Shown here piece after piece: positions 13,501-28,500 of a stretch of 64,000 nucleotides of DNA. The stretch spans positions 14,302,501-14,366,500 of the forward strand of contig CM063288.1 of assembly GCA_032173965.1 (NCBI GenBank). Direction: 5' to 3'. The stretch is from Sitta carolinensis (Eukaryota; Chordata; Aves; Passeriformes; Sittidae). The notes beneath the pieces are model-generated. The model saw nothing but the letters and a program-made list of their open reading frames with translations. It ran no database searches and was not told the origin of the DNA. The stretch's first letter is position 1. The number at the start of each line of letters is the position of its first letter. The position numbers were made by a program, and so were the translations under genes.

Positions 13501-16500
13501 TGCCTCCTAAATTTTATAGGAATAATAAAGCTGACACTATTCAAGTGTATATTTTATATTAAATGGTTTCTTTAAAAAACTTCAATGGAAAGATGATTCA
13601 TTATTGACTAGAAAAACTGGAACAGCTCCAAATAAATATTAAATAAGGAATAGAACCACCTTATATTATTTTCCTGAGGTGTTCACATCCCTCAGGAAAG
13701 AAGATCAGAGGCCTCTTAAACTTTGATTTTTAATTTATAAGCCGTGCCATGTAAATCAAGAAATAATACTTGAAAATATTACAAAGGGACAATTTCTTTT
13801 GCAAACAAAAAAATGTGTAGTGATACATGCATCTAGTTATTTATACTCTACTGAATGTAAAATTTCCTGAGCATTTAGAGACAGAACAGGAAAGAAGGAT
13901 TGCAAGTAGAATAATCTGAGCTGGAGAATTGTACTGTAGTACAGTAAACAGATCTGCTCTGGTGCAGGTTGTCACTGACTTCAACAGCCTTATGGTAATT
14001 TGCTAAATAAAGAAGATAAAAAGATGAAATAAATGAAAGAAAAATCAAAGATATAATGAAGTTAGTTCTGAGACTGTAAATTGAAGAGTTTTTTCTTTAA
14101 CGAAGAGAGACTATTTTAACCAGTGTCCATAGTAGTGTGTGTTCTTTGTGACAGATCTTCTATGATTGCAGGGTTTCTGTGTGTGCATGAGCCACTGTAG
14201 CTCCAGCTATTCCAGTGAGGCCCCTTGATGAAACTACTTTTTCTTTTTGATTCAGCCATGTTCATGAATTGAATAAACTGTGCTAACAGAAGGGCTTCTT
14301 TACTAGCACAGCTGTCCATACTCTGGGTTACTGTTGAAGTAGCTTTATTAATTAAGGATGCGACTTTTTGCAGCTCCTTTTTGATGTATCTTTCCTAAAG
14401 AAGCTTAATAGCATAGATATGGTGTCAGTTAGGTTTAGGTCTCGTATTAACTACTGTAGTTTTTCACAATGACTTTTGAATTACTGAAGTACAATTCAGA
14501 CTGGTAGCAGCTGTGAGTAGCACTGTCTTTCATTCCTGCCCATCATTAGGAAGCTATGAGAATATCCTACCCAATATGACTGAATATCCATATTAAGTGA
14601 TAAATGGAGATATGAGACATATACAGAGCATTAAACTCTCTTCACTGTAATTAAATTTGGTGGCTTCTGACTTGAGTAATGTTAGTTACTTTGTAATTTA
14701 ATTGGTCCAGTTGCATTAGTGACCTTTTCTTTAGGTCAGGCTAACTCTTGACCATTTGAATCTGTAGATCCAGAGGCATTACTACATGGGCTACCAGGCT
14801 CTGAAGGTCTTTGCAGCAAAAGATGATGAGGTAAGGTGAGCTGAAGTTTAGTGCTGAGTGTATTTTGCTGTAGAACAAAAAAGAAAAATAGTGTAGTGAT
14901 GCTTGCTATTGTCCTGTCTTTCTGTATTAATAAATACTTTTAATGCAGCTTACAGAAATGTCTTATTTCATTGCCCAGTAGGTTATAAAGAAGTTAGATT
15001 AAACCCCAAATGAATACAGTATCTCATGAATAATGAAAAACTGGTAGATCCTATGTTTGAGCAAGGTTATGAAGAACCTGAAATTGGTGCAGAAGTTGAT
15101 TCTCACACAGAGCAACAGAGTGCTGTCCCTCTATTATTTAGAACAGACCTCCAAAGTACTGGAAGTAAAAAGCTCACTGTCATGCTGATATGTTCCTTTA
15201 AGGGTCTAACTTCCTTCCCTTTCTCTACCTCTTGCAAAACCTCTGAAAGTTCTTCACACCTGGTGAAAAAGGTGGAACATGCTGAATCTGAAGTTGGCTC
15301 AGCTTTGAATGGATCCGCTATTGTGATGAGATTTGACCTTTCTGCTTCTTTGATTTATGAATTTGAAAAAATGCTGGTCTTAAAGTTATAGCTGAAATGG
15401 AAACTAGTCTTGACTAAATCAATGCTGTTGAACTCCCTGTGAAAGATTTGTTTCAGGAATAAGAACTTGCATGATTTTGTAGACTTTTTTTTTTCCCTCC
15501 AGAATGCAGCAGTTGCTTTTTCTGCACTTGTTCGTGCATTGGATGAGTTGAAAGTGGTGGCTGTAGTGCGCTATGCTTATGACAGAAGATGCAACCCACA
15601 AATTGGAGTAGCTTTTCCTTATATTAAGGATGCATATGAGGTAATTCTTCTCTCTTACCCTTCTGCAGAGAGACCCAGAAGCAACACAGTGTGTCAGAAC
15701 TTTTGCAGCATATGTTTCCCCTGATCTTTCTTACGAGATTCTATTGAAAGAGCTAAATATGTATAGCATGGCTGAGCAGTGACAGAGGTGGGGGCGGACA
15801 CAACAGTCTTCAGACTTCTGAAGGAATAAACATAAAGGATGGGAAGGAATTATTTAGGGTGGTACAAACTGGAGGAGGTAATTGAATAAAGAAAAAATGA
15901 GGCAGAGAAATGTTAAAAAAACCAAATTCAGCTTTTGACTTTGAAATACAGTAAGCTGTGATAAAACCTCCCAAAGCGCCAATATATTGGATATTTAAAG
16001 CATGAATAATTGGAACTCTGTACAAGAAAAAGGGATCAGATGGCTGGATAGGTCTTTATTCCACAAGCAGAAAAATTGAGTGTAGCCATCACTAAGTTAT
16101 AAAATATAATGCTGTGTTTTATTCTGATTAAAATTGTGTTGCTCTGTAAATATTTTAAGTGTTTTGATATGCACAGATGTTATATCTTCAGATTTTTCTT
16201 ATGTTTTATATTGCCCTGATATGGCACTCTGGAGATACAGATTTTTTTTTTTCTTCAGGCTCAGTTGTTTTTTCTTTCCTCTTGCACAGTGTCTCATCTA
16301 TGTGCAGCTGCCCTATATGGAAGACCTAAGACAATATGTATTTTCATCCTTGAAAAACAATAAAAAATGTGTTCCTACAGGTAAGACATTAGCTGGTCAA
16401 CTGGAAGGGTAACCTGCTTGTTGTCTTCTAAGATGCTCTAAAAGAGTTAGAAAGTTTGGCTCTCCAATGAAATAAGTTCTGTTGTTATTTTGGCTTAGGA

Positions 16501-19500
16501 AAGCACACAGGTATTTAGGCATCCATTGTGGTGATGTCACCTTGAAGTGTAAATGTGTATTAAAGCTTTGTCACTTCAGGTGTAGGCTGAGCAGACCTAA
16601 TTTTGTAAGCAGTATTTCAACTGTCTTGTTAAATGACTTCTGGCTCAGGTTACAGCATCATGAGTGTCACAGGATCCTGTGATAGGGAGCTGAGATTAGT
16701 CCTCTGTATCCTTTGATCTTTGAACTAATTTTTGGGAGTAAATGGCCAACCTTTTAGGCTCTACAGTGTGTGATTAGCTAGCTAGAATTAGAATAGAGGC
16801 AGCTGCTCTATTGGTGTAAAGCTGGTCCTGTAGCCGTTTGCTGTATGGCCTGTTAATATAATGTACAAAGGCAACGACAGTATTTTCTGTGGAGTGTTAT
16901 TAAACTGTGCTGTCCAGATTGAGATGGATGGCATCTTTGGAGGACATGAAGCTGCACAAAGCTCGACTTGCTCTTCTGAGAGTTTAGCACAGCAATGAGT
17001 CTTAAGTGGATGTAGTTTAAAATCCACCCCTGCTTCTTTCATTTGTTATGAGATGCATTGAATGGGTACTTGCTCATCAGGGTTTATATAGCATGCTGGT
17101 TTGTTTCTATAGAAGTTTCTGTTTTCTTGCCTGTAACCAGCAGTTTGATAACAAATCTAAAACCTGTCTTACCAAAGCAGTAGCTGGTTATTGTGAACTG
17201 TGTTAATTTGCAATCATAACTTGAAAAATTTATATTGCACCACTTAGTTTTGCAAACCAACTGTTCTTCTTATTTTCTAAGTGGCCTATAAACCTTCTGT
17301 TGCAAATGAAAATGTCTTGAAAAAGTAGAAAAGCGAAAGCAGAAAGGCAACAATAATTGAGGTCTTGGTGAAAAAGAAAAAGGCTTTATGCTGTAGTCCT
17401 TAAATAAAGCAGGGGTTTATTATCGTGTCCATTATCCATATTCTTTATTGGGGCATCTATAGCTGCAGTCTATTCTGTGGCATGTAATGGCTTGATGAAA
17501 ATCTCACATTGTGAAGCGGGTCTTCGTTTATAAATTGTTTCAAGAAATGTATCCATCTGCAAGTGTATTTAATCTTCCTTTGTATGCAATTGCTGCCTTA
17601 GCGGATCAGTTATCTGCTGTTGACTCACTGATTGATTCTATGAATTTGGTTCATGAAGATGGAGAAACTTTTGAGGACCTGTTTAAGCCCAGCAAAATTC
17701 CAAACCCTCATTTTCAGAGGTTGTATCAGGTGAGATGAACTATATAGTATTTTTTTTAAACTTTTTTTCTTAAGACTTTTCACCTTTCTGTCTTCCTGTG
17801 ATTCATGTTGGAAAGATCTGCATTGTGAAAATGCATATATAAATCTCTGGCATTAAAGTATGTGGTAACCAGTGATTTCTGTGTTGTCCCTGACATAGAT
17901 TTCTCTTTAAAATGTATAGTTTCCAAGAGCAAGGGAAATGTGCCGAAGTGTCTACAACAGCATCAGTGGTATTCACAGGCACATAGACTAGGCAAGTAAA
18001 AACTTGCCTCTCAGGACTGAATTGTGGACATAGATTCAGTCCTTTGGCTTTTGGACAAAGAGAAAAATTGGCTGAAAATTGTGGATATCTTCAGCTTCTC
18101 ATTCTATGTCCCATCACTTTTCTGTGCATTGTTGCATGTAGCAGTGTTCCAAACCAGGTTAGTCTGAGGTGAACTGGATCAGTAATAAATGGTTATTAAC
18201 GTTGTTGACATTTAAAATATTCTGTTGGGGTGTCTAAGCTGATGCACTTTACAAGCCAGCAGAACAGTTCACACTTCCTGCAGTTATTATATCAAGCTGT
18301 CTTCATTTTGATTTACATTCCTTTCATATCACGAAGACTTTATTGCAACTGTGAGGATGAGAGACTTAATTATACATTGGAATTCAAGTGTTTAAAAAAA
18401 TGACACAGCGAATTCAAAAATAAAGAAAATTATGTTGCAATTTAAGTAACTGCAGAATTGTACTGTATACAAAACCATGGAGATATACTGAATGTGTGAC
18501 TCTGCTCTGAAAATTGACCAAAAATGGTATTATAGCAATCATGTTCATCATATCTCAGCAATTCCACATGATTTATTTCAGATTACAAGTAGGAAGAAGA
18601 TGATTTTTTAAATTAAGAAAACTTATCCTAGGTTCTCAAAGCCTTGCTTCCTCAGTGCTGTCAAAATAACCAAAGGATCTGAAGGTCAATATGTGTTTCA
18701 GGAACACATGTAAGCCTACTGTCTTCAGATCCTACTCTGATTGACACCCGAAGAACTCAACGTTCTCATCAAGTTCTGCCAGTCATATTGACGAGACAGC
18801 GTGTGACTGAATGCAAGATTTGATCAGTTGGAGGTTATTGCAGGGCAAGAACTTAAAAGGAGCTGACCTCTGCACAACTCTTATTTTAGGAAGGATTGTT
18901 AAGCTTGGATATTACAAAACTTGGGCTTTGCTTGTAAACTAAATTCTTGGGGATAGAATTTCCTCTGTTGTATTGTCAGATAGAGTTTTGCATTCTTTTG
19001 GTTTAGGAGATGTCATCTATTGGTGAAGGATATTTTTTTAGGTGTGCTGTTTGTCTTACTTGTCTTCTGAAACAGTGTGATGTTTGTGTTCCAGCACTTG
19101 AGTCAGTTGCTGCTGGAAGAGAGTAACTGAGTAACTTGCCAATTCCCTTAGAGGATAATTGGATTTTGTAAGGGGGAGTGCTACTGGTAGAAAAAGTATT
19201 TATTAACGGAATGTATGGGTAGGATACAGTTTCTGTCCTTGCTGTTCAGAAAGCCCTAAACTGTCAGTCCTCTTAGTGCTTTCTTTTGGCCACACACAGC
19301 CCCATTTGTTTGTCTTATTACAAAATTGCTGTTAAGCTATATAAGTTATTCTCTCCTTTGCTGCAAAAATGTTCCAGATTCTTATTAGTACTTGCTGTTA
19401 GGCCAAGTGGCACTGCTGGTTCCCTGAGAACTATGAAGAAAAATTCTGCATCATCTTTTGACTGTAGCCAGTAAGTGGATTGGGCTGAATAGAACCTATA

Positions 19501-22500
19501 AATGGTATTGAAAAATAACTGTAGAAAAGGATGAACTCCTACTTAATTTCCTTGCTTTGTTGCCTCTTGAAGATATTTGGAAGGATAAGTGACAAGAGCC
19601 AGAATTTAAACAAAAACATCAAGCTAAATTATATCTCTGGCAGTAGTGGTAGGCATCAGGAAATGACAGAGTGGGTGAGAAGTAGTTGTTAATGCTTGCT
19701 GGAGTGGAAGATGAGGAATATCCTATATCCTGACTTTCATCTTTTATTCCTTGCTTCCAGAAAAAAACAAAGTGAACTTCTGTAGTTTTTGTAGTGGCAG
19801 ACTTCCAACATTATGTTGTCCATCTTAAATACAGGGATTTGAAGCACCTAAGATGTTTAGGGAATGCGTTGCATTTTATTTGTTAGCCAGATAAACAAAT
19901 TGCTCAGCAATGGTGTTTGTGTACAGAGATGGACCTCTTGGTCTGTTGGTGCATGTATGTCATTGCTTATCATTGAATTAATGATGTGAAGCCTGCTTCA
20001 TTACATCCATTGACCAGTATCTTGGTGTGATCCCTGTAACTGAAAGCTGGCTCTGTCTCTAGAAGTGGAAATACAAGAAATTACAAAGAGCAGTGAAGAG
20101 CTAGTGCCTTGGTGACAACATGCATGAATGGAACAGTGGGTCTGCAAGGCAGTGGCAGTGTGGGTTGCCTTCTAGCTGTGAAGGTAGGGGTGGTTCTTGC
20201 TGGACACAGAAGGAAGGGGAAACAAGGTTAAGAGGGACCGTGTTGGTTTAGAAACTCCAGGTTGTCTGTTTAACTTAGTCTCCATTTAGCACCTGAGTTT
20301 TGACAGTACCTGCCATCTCAGGTTTAGAGATGTAGTCATCCACTGTAAAAACAGGTAAAAGTGGATGTTGTGGCCACTCAGTCTCCTCAGATCCTGCAGC
20401 TGCACACACAAAGATTTCAGTTACAAAAGCCTGAAACACATAAGTGTAACAGGGGACTTAAGTGTTTTTTTGCTTTGTGAGTTTAATTCAATTACCTAAC
20501 TTTTTTTTAATCACAAGAGCTGCAGCTTCCAGCAACATTTTTACTCTCTTTCAAAGTAATTGTGCCTTAAATCATTAGAAGTGTTTCCAAATCAGTAGCC
20601 TTGTACAACTGCCTCCTTTTGACAGTATGCTCTAATATGGACTGAAACCTTAATGGCAGCCTGAAAACATTGATGTGTCACATATTGTCTTGATTTTCTG
20701 TATTGGCAGCTTTCCAGCATGAATAGGGGCTTTTATTTGCTTTGATTTTGTCTTTTAAATTAATGTCATGTTTGACAGCCAACAGGGGAGCAAATCTCTG
20801 CTGTATTCCTAGTTTACTGTGTAGGTACCTTCACCCAGGTGTCTAATGCACCCAGTACAATGGGCAAGGAAAACATTTGTCTCCTTTGTACATCACGTGT
20901 TTTGATGAGTTTGTGTTCATGCACCGGTATCTATTTGTGTATTTGTAAATGCACATACCTCTACTGCTATCCTACACTTCACAAAATTGTAAAGATACTT
21001 ACTTTGTTTTCAAAACCCTCCATGGAATTTCTGTAGCCTGCCTCATTAACCTCGTCTCTCCCCTCTGCTTGGCTCTGTGACTGTGTGCACTGACTCTACA
21101 CCTAGGTGAAAAATCCTTCTCTGTAGCTCTCACCATCTGTTCCAACTTTGTGCATCTGTCAGGCCCCTTCATTCCCTACTCCTTTCAAAGCTAGGCTCCA
21201 AACACATGTATTTTGTGCCTCATGTATGCCCATTGATTCTCTTTCCATTTCCATTCTCTCTTAGACTCGTGAACATTCTTCCTGTATGCATACTGAGTTT
21301 AATTGACCAAGAAGAAATATTTTCTTTGAGGGACATCAAGCTGTTAGAATAACTGGAATGTGTGGTTGGGATAGATGTCATTTACTTAATTTTGAAATGT
21401 ATAGAAATCTCTCCTGTGTGACTGTTTTATAAGAGAACTGCTTTTTAAAGGTAGAGTGAAGCTAAAAATATGAACAGTTGCAGATGACTGTTTCATTCCT
21501 GGGTTTTTTCTAACAGTTTTCATAGAACTCATTCCAGTGAGTATGGTAACACTCATCTGCATCAGTATTCTTGTTTAATATCATTAATAATCTCCTTAAA
21601 CAGTCGATCATAGACTTTCAGTCCACTGTGAGACAATATTTTTCATCAATACAAAGGTAGTATGTTAATATGGAAGATATTTTGCAGTTACCGTATGGTG
21701 CCCAGACATTATGTTAACCGTTTTTAATATAATTGAAAGTTCTACTTTGCTTAGACTGTTTTGTTTCTTGCAGTGTTTGCAGCACAAGGCTTTTCATCCT
21801 GATAAGCCACTGCCACCAATAGAACAGCACATTTTAGAAATGCTGGAAATGCCTTGTGTGGTAAGAGGAAGGTGTCAGGCTCCTCTGGAAAAAGTAAAAG
21901 CACTTTTCCCCCTAAAGGAAGTTAGCAAGAAAAAAGAAGAGAGGACTGCACAAGACATCTTCAAAGACAAGTAAGTTGGAGATGTATTATGGATTTTTTG
22001 GAAACTTTTTTTTCTTACACTTCAGATTGTAAAGTTGCTGGTTGAAGCAGGTGCAGAATCTTTTGAACAGAAAATCAATGAGTTACACAGTGGAAAAAAT
22101 CCTGATGTATAGAGAATATCGTGGTGCCACAGAATGTCAAGAGTATTTTGTGAATAGTGGTGGTCATAGTGTTGCATTGCAGGACACACTAGGAACCAGT
22201 GTTTAAGTTCCTCATGTCTGTATTTGCTGTCACAGAATCACAAAATCCATCAGGTTGGAATGGACCACATGAGGCTTCTTGGTCAGCCTGTTGCTCAGAC
22301 CACCTGTGAGATCTAAGGAGGTATTCATCCAGTCTGGCCTTGAAAACTTTCCGGGTTTGTGCATCCTTTCTGAGCAACTTGTTGCATTGCTTTCTGTCTC
22401 CTGGTCGGACAGTTTGTCCTAGAGGTGCTTATAAAGTAGTTCAAATAACACTTAACAGAGGGTCTAATTTAGTTTAGAATAAATGCCATGGTGCTTTAAA

Positions 22501-25500
22501 CTAGTCATAAAGTTGAGCCTTCCTTCTCAGCATGCTTGATTTAGGTAATTTAATTTTGAATATCAAAAGAAAAGCATTTTCATTCTTATCTGCTGTGCAA
22601 TTAATATGATTGTCTCAAAAAAAAAATCAAACTGTTGGACTCCTTGGAACAGCTATTGTTTGAATAGTTTTAAGACAAGGTATTTTTGTTGTTATTGAAT
22701 ATACTGTATTTAGTTTATTTGTGCTGCAGAAAGAAAGAATAAGTGCTAAATTGATGCTGCAGTTGTACTGTCACCCCAGCCAAATCAATCTGTGTAAACA
22801 AAATCTGCTTCTTAGAAATTATTTCATTGAAATCTGTAATATAACTAGTGGGTCCCTGAGATGTTGGAGTGTTCTCAGTTAGCTCCTTCTCCCTTTGTTT
22901 TGTCATTTTTGGTTCAGTCCTTTCAGCGCTAGGAGCGACGTCTTTGAGGTGTTGTGAGCTCTTGCTTTGCTCAGCTGTCAGGTACCCTTTCCTCTGGGTT
23001 GGGTAGAGCCTCCTCAGCATTTTGTCTTTGGGAAGACATGACACAGGACTCCTTGCTTTGCTGCTGGACACTAATGACCACATTCCTGTCTACAGACTGG
23101 GAAACACCTGGCTTTTGTTGTTGTTGCTGCTGATTTCAGTGTGTTCCTGTTGCTTTGGTGTGTCTGTGAATTCATACTGATTAAATTCTCTTTTCCTTAC
23201 TCTGTGTCTCAGTTTCTCTGGGTTTATATATATATATGTACATTTATATGTATATCTTAAAAAGTGATAGAGCCAGTTTAGAAATAAAGGAAAAAAACTG
23301 GGCTCAAACAAGCTAGAGAGAGGATTTAAACAAAAAGCAGTGACCCATTACTGTTAGTTGCCTTAAAATATATCTTCTCAAAAGCATCTGACAAGCAAGA
23401 AGGAAATATATTTTGTTTAAAAACTGTTTTCCTTTACAGGGGTGATAAAAGCAGCTGTAAAAGTAATTTAGATAGAAATTGATGTAGGGCAATAAAATTA
23501 TATTTTTTAAAAAAGCCATAAAGAGAGTAAATGGATACAGACTCAACTATGCAGAGAAGAATGAATGATAGTTAAGATTTTTTTAAAAATGGCAGAATAG
23601 TGGTATTGCTGTAGTAATGAATGGTACTGGTAGTATTTTATCATTGTTACAGCAGCAGTCTTAACTGTAGGTTTTGTTCCATGTTTGAGAAAAAGCTGAG
23701 ATGATGTTATTTATTCACTGGATAAAGAAAAGTGCATCACCCTGCAAAAATGGTTGAGTATTAAATGACAGAGAGGCAATGGCACAGGTTGCCCCGAGAG
23801 GTTGTGGATGCCCCTTCCTGGCAGTGTTCAAGGCCAGGCTGGGGCTTTGTGCAGCCTGGTTTAGTGGGAGGTGTCCCTGCCCATGTCAGAGGTGTAGGAA
23901 GTGGGTGATCTTTAAGGCCCATTCCTGCCCAAACCATTCTGTGATTCTAAATGCTATGGTTCTGTGAGATTCAACTTACTAATACTAAGATACTAAGTAT
24001 TTGGAAAAAGTTGTTTAGAAGATATCTTGACCATTATTTTTTGTTTTCTAAAACTGACTTGTGTCTCCTGTCATCATATTGACCAAATTCTTCTCTGTTA
24101 ATTTTTAAGCAGCATAATTGTAGGCATGACATCTTAATAGAGATTTCAGTATTAATTTGTATCACTTCTACTTAAGATCTGTGTAGTTTTAAAAAAATCC
24201 AGTAAAATAGAAAACATTTTACTTTTTCCTTCTTAGGTTGGCTGTGGAGAGGCTGTTATCTCATCCAGCTTTGTAGGATGTTAGAGGCTTCTATATTAAT
24301 GTAGAAGTGGGTGTTTTAAATTAATCTTGTATTTTATTAATTTTTTTCAAATAGTAATTGCACGTTTTGCAGTTTAAAAATACTGCTAATCAGTGCATAT
24401 TCTAAATGTCAGATCCTTGGCTGGTATAAATGGCTATGGATTCATTAGTTTCTGCTGTGCTGCACTGATTAATGACAACTGTAGATTTGGTCCTAGGCTG
24501 TTAAATGCAGCATCATCGTTTATTTTCTTCTTCTTCTAATCCCAGAGTATTTTGAATCAGTAATAATAATGCAGGAAGAAAAAGAAGAACATTGATTGCC
24601 ATATACTTTTGGAGGAAAATATTCTAAAAGAATTTTTCTTGTTCTTTACACCTTTCATCAAACCAGGTTAATATACAAGATTTTTGGTTCCAGTAGAGCT
24701 TTTAAATTCTTTTAAACTCTCTAGTGTTGATAAGTGTCAGTTTCTGCTTTTACAGAGGGACACACTGGATGTTCAAAACAATAAAGCAACTCTTTCAAGG
24801 TTAGCCAGAAAGTCAGCAGAGTTGAGAATGAAGCAAAGGTATCCTAACCCTGTCCTTAGGCATAGCTAAAGTCATCATTTCTGCTAGAGTGATAAGTAAG
24901 GTTATGCTGAATGACAGGAGGTGCTGAGGGGAAGGGATTTCATTTTGCTAGAGACAAAATTAAGTAAAGAACTGAGAAGATTGCTGAAACAAACTGAGAT
25001 AGACAATGATTGTAAAATAGGGGAGGAGTGTGCTATAGAAAACAAAAATGAAGACTCCACAAGTTCTTTCTAATAGTTGATTGTTTCCGTAACGTGCAAT
25101 GCAGTTTTTGCAATCAGTTCTAATCTTGCAGAATGAAAAGTGGCTCCTAGTCCAGGATCTCTGGCTTTGTCCCTACATCATCAAGCAGTTTGCTCTTTTC
25201 ACAGTAGTAGAATTTTTCAGAAAAACTTGTTTCTTTGTTTTGGGATTCCTTGAACACAAATCCTGCCCTTTGGGTTGCTGAGTAGCTTTCAGTCATTCTT
25301 AAACTGAAATCAATTCATCTGTCTCAGTAGCCTGACAGCATCTGATTTTCTTCCCCTTTTGTGATTGTCAGGATTTTCTTCTGTTGCTGAGATGTGCTCT
25401 AAAGTATAGCACGTTACATGTTAGAATTAAGTTCCTGGTTTGAATGTACACCTTACTCTATATTACCTGTAAGGACAAAGCAAGAAAGTAGTCCAAAATC

Positions 25501-28500
25501 ACAATTAGCTTTTAAAAAATAATAAATAATCTTGTGAAAGCATTTTGAGATGTAGTATAAAACGTTCTAAGAGAATTCTGATCTGCTTAGCTGGAGTTTG
25601 TCTAGCAGTTTTAAAAAAATATAAGGTAGAAGTTTTCAGAGCTCTCATGTACTGATGGAGAATAGTGGTCATTAGACTCAAAAGCCACTGTGTAAACAGG
25701 TTTGTGTTAGCTATAAATTCCAAGGCAGGATCTAGCAGGTAGTAACTGAATAGTAAATTAATGTCTTACTAAAATGGTAAATTTTCACTGACATTTCATG
25801 TTTAGAAAAAAATCTACTGAGAATACCAAATGTCATGTTAAATACTGTTAATTATCAAGGTTAACTCAACACAGAGGTTCCAAATAAAGTGTTTGGAGGT
25901 ATTCTGTATTTAGAAAGATAAAGAAGGTCTGTATAAGGAAATTCACACCTGAAATAAGCACTGATAATCTCATACCTTCAACAAGTGATGCCATTGCTGC
26001 ATGCTAAGATGAAGTTTGATTGCTGTTTCTACTGTTTGGTTTTTGCATCCCAAGGGACAGATGAGGCATGGTTAAGTGTTGATTTTGGAACAGTTATGTA
26101 ATGAAGTTTAGTTCAGTGTATGTCTCATTTATTTACTGATTCCCTAGTTAGTAGGCAGGACAATCTTCAAGTGTTCATATTCATTTTTTGTCTTTCTCAT
26201 TTGCAGTGAAGATGAACCCAGCCTTAAGAAACCAAAAATTGAAGATGAGGAAGGGAGCTTTAGCATTATGAAACTCGCTGAAGGTGATATCACCTCTGTA
26301 AGCATATTTTTACAAATCTGATTATTAAAGGGGAAGATCAATTCTCTAAGTCTATTAGAGTGAATATACAGAATTCCTGATAAAAGGAGTTTCTAGCTGA
26401 AACATGACTGAAATACTGTCTACTTGTACATTTGAGACTCTGCTAGAGATTGTAAAGACAACTTTCTCTGCCCTAAGGCATGTGTTAGCACAAGTTTCTG
26501 TCAGTTGTGGATATTTTAGGACAAAATCCTCTCCTGGTGTTTAGAACTCTAAAAGGAAAGCCTGAGGATCCGAAGAAAACAGAATTGGAGCTCACTGGTT
26601 GAATTTTGTTCTTTCTGTCTTTCATATCTTCTGCAACACAGGAGTTGCCTCTGTGTATTTAATCAAAAATTGCTGTGACTTTAGACACTGTTCTCTGCAT
26701 TAACTGGGGGTCTAAATCAGAAACTTGGCTTCATCTTGCCACTAGATCTAATTTATATTTTGTGGGTAGACAAAACCATTATCATAACTGTGCACCTTCC
26801 TTTATTTGATGTTTTCCTATTATAAAAAAATAATTAATATTAGCTAACTTCTCTTGTTTTCAAATGTGCTGTTTTCTAAGGTTCATTTTGAAAAAAGCAT
26901 TTTGATACTTATAAAGATATTTGAAGTCTAAAAAGATTTCAATGTTCTGCACTCCTAATATAATTTTCTGATGTTTCCTGAAAAGTGGCATTGCTAGATC
27001 TTAAAGAAATACAGTGAGACCAAACAAACTTATTGCAAAGTCCATGAATTATTTTGCCAGCAAAGCATAAAAACAAACAACAAAGAAGTAGGAGAATTAT
27101 GATGGCTGATAGGAAATTTTAAGCAATGTAGAGTTGTTGGGTTTTCTTCCCTCAAGTTAATGCATCCATTTTTCAGTGTTTATTTATATTTGACCTGGTT
27201 TTAGTTCCTTTGAAAGGTTTCTGCACTTGCATGCCCATTTAGAGCTTTGGCTTTAAGATGTCAGATTCTGCCAGAAAGCCTAGATGATTTAAGTGCAAGC
27301 TTTTACTTTTGAGGTTCTTATTGGAGTGGCAAACCACTGATTTTGTACCCATGTGCCTGGTAGCTCACAGTCCTCACTGAGCATCTGGTGAGATTAGGGA
27401 GGTCTAAGAGGTCTGTGCTACAGAAGATGTCAAAGCTGAACTAGCAGATAACCTGAAATGTTGTGCTTCTGTCCTCTCAGCACCAGAGAAGTGGTCAGCT
27501 TGTAGCAGTGCAGGAAAGTGAGTTCATCTTGCTCATGTCATAACCAACCTTTGCCAGGAGTATTGTAAATTAACACATTTTATAAGACTTGCATTTTTTG
27601 AGTCTGAATGCAGAGAAGTACACAGCTGCTGTTCTCATATTAAAATAAAAAGAAATTCAAAGATTCTTGTTGCCTGACAAGAAGAAAGAGATGCATATTG
27701 GAAGACAATTAAATTGGTTTTGTACTTTTTGTAGGTAGGCAGTGTTAACCCAGCAGAAGATTTTCGAATTCTGGTGAGGAAGAAAAATGCTGATTTCAAA
27801 GACGGTAAATGACTTTTGTCTAATTATATTATAAGCACTTTGGGGTTCAGTAAATGCAATCCATTTGACTAAACATAAGTTGTTAGTGCAATGTGAGTTG
27901 CTCTAGAATTTACAGGTTAGCTTGTAGTACCACTCAGCCAAGGAAGGTGTAATTTGTAATTCCCATGGTAATACTTGCCTTCCCCAATCTAAAGTTTTAG
28001 GTAGCTGTGTTTGGGTAAGAAAGCACTAGATAGCTACATTGGGGCACCCAAGCAACCCCTCAGGTGTTTCTAACAGAAGACCCCTTGGTATTCACTGACT
28101 GCCTCATTCAGAAGGAACCTCAGCTTCTCATTCCTGAGATCTTTCTGGCCTGAAGTGGAGAGCTCTTGGGGTGTGCACAGTGTGAGAAACCTGTCTCGTG
28201 TTCCATGAGCAAGAAAGGGACTCTCAAGCCTGGGACTTAATTCTTTACAAGCAAAGGTCAGTTTTACTGCTTGTGAGTGAAAGAAAGCACAGGTGAATTC
28301 AGAGTGGAATAAGCAGGTAGTATTCAGTCTGAAAGTTGATAGGATGCTCTGTGTGCACGGACTCGTCTCAGAGTTGAAGGACACAAGGCACAGGTCAAGC
28401 ACTCTGTTCTATGGCCTAAGTCTGAAAATGCAAAAGTGTTATCGTTGATTTGTTTGTATGGTATTTCCCTCCTGGAGTAGCTATACTGAGATATATGTAA

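Larger units (their letters stand above)
21971..26206 (+). other. XRCC5: XRCC5 intron 14
   Basis: About 4.2 kb. Contains a minus-strand CR1 piece (about 22230-22440) and a plus-strand CR1 piece (about 23768-23968), about 1.3 kb apart. A TA-rich tract lies near 23226. No exon or RNA gene was recognised. Confidence 0.8.

Noticed and set aside
15026..15391. 121-codon plus-strand ORF in intron 10 as a possible extra XRCC5 exon
   Set aside because: Exons 10 and 11 join in phase with no gap relative to human Ku80, and the ORF has no counterpart in the protein.
17511..17601. In-frame extension upstream of exon 13
   Set aside because: The added residues have no Ku80 counterpart and exon 12 to exon 13 phases fit only the 17602 start.
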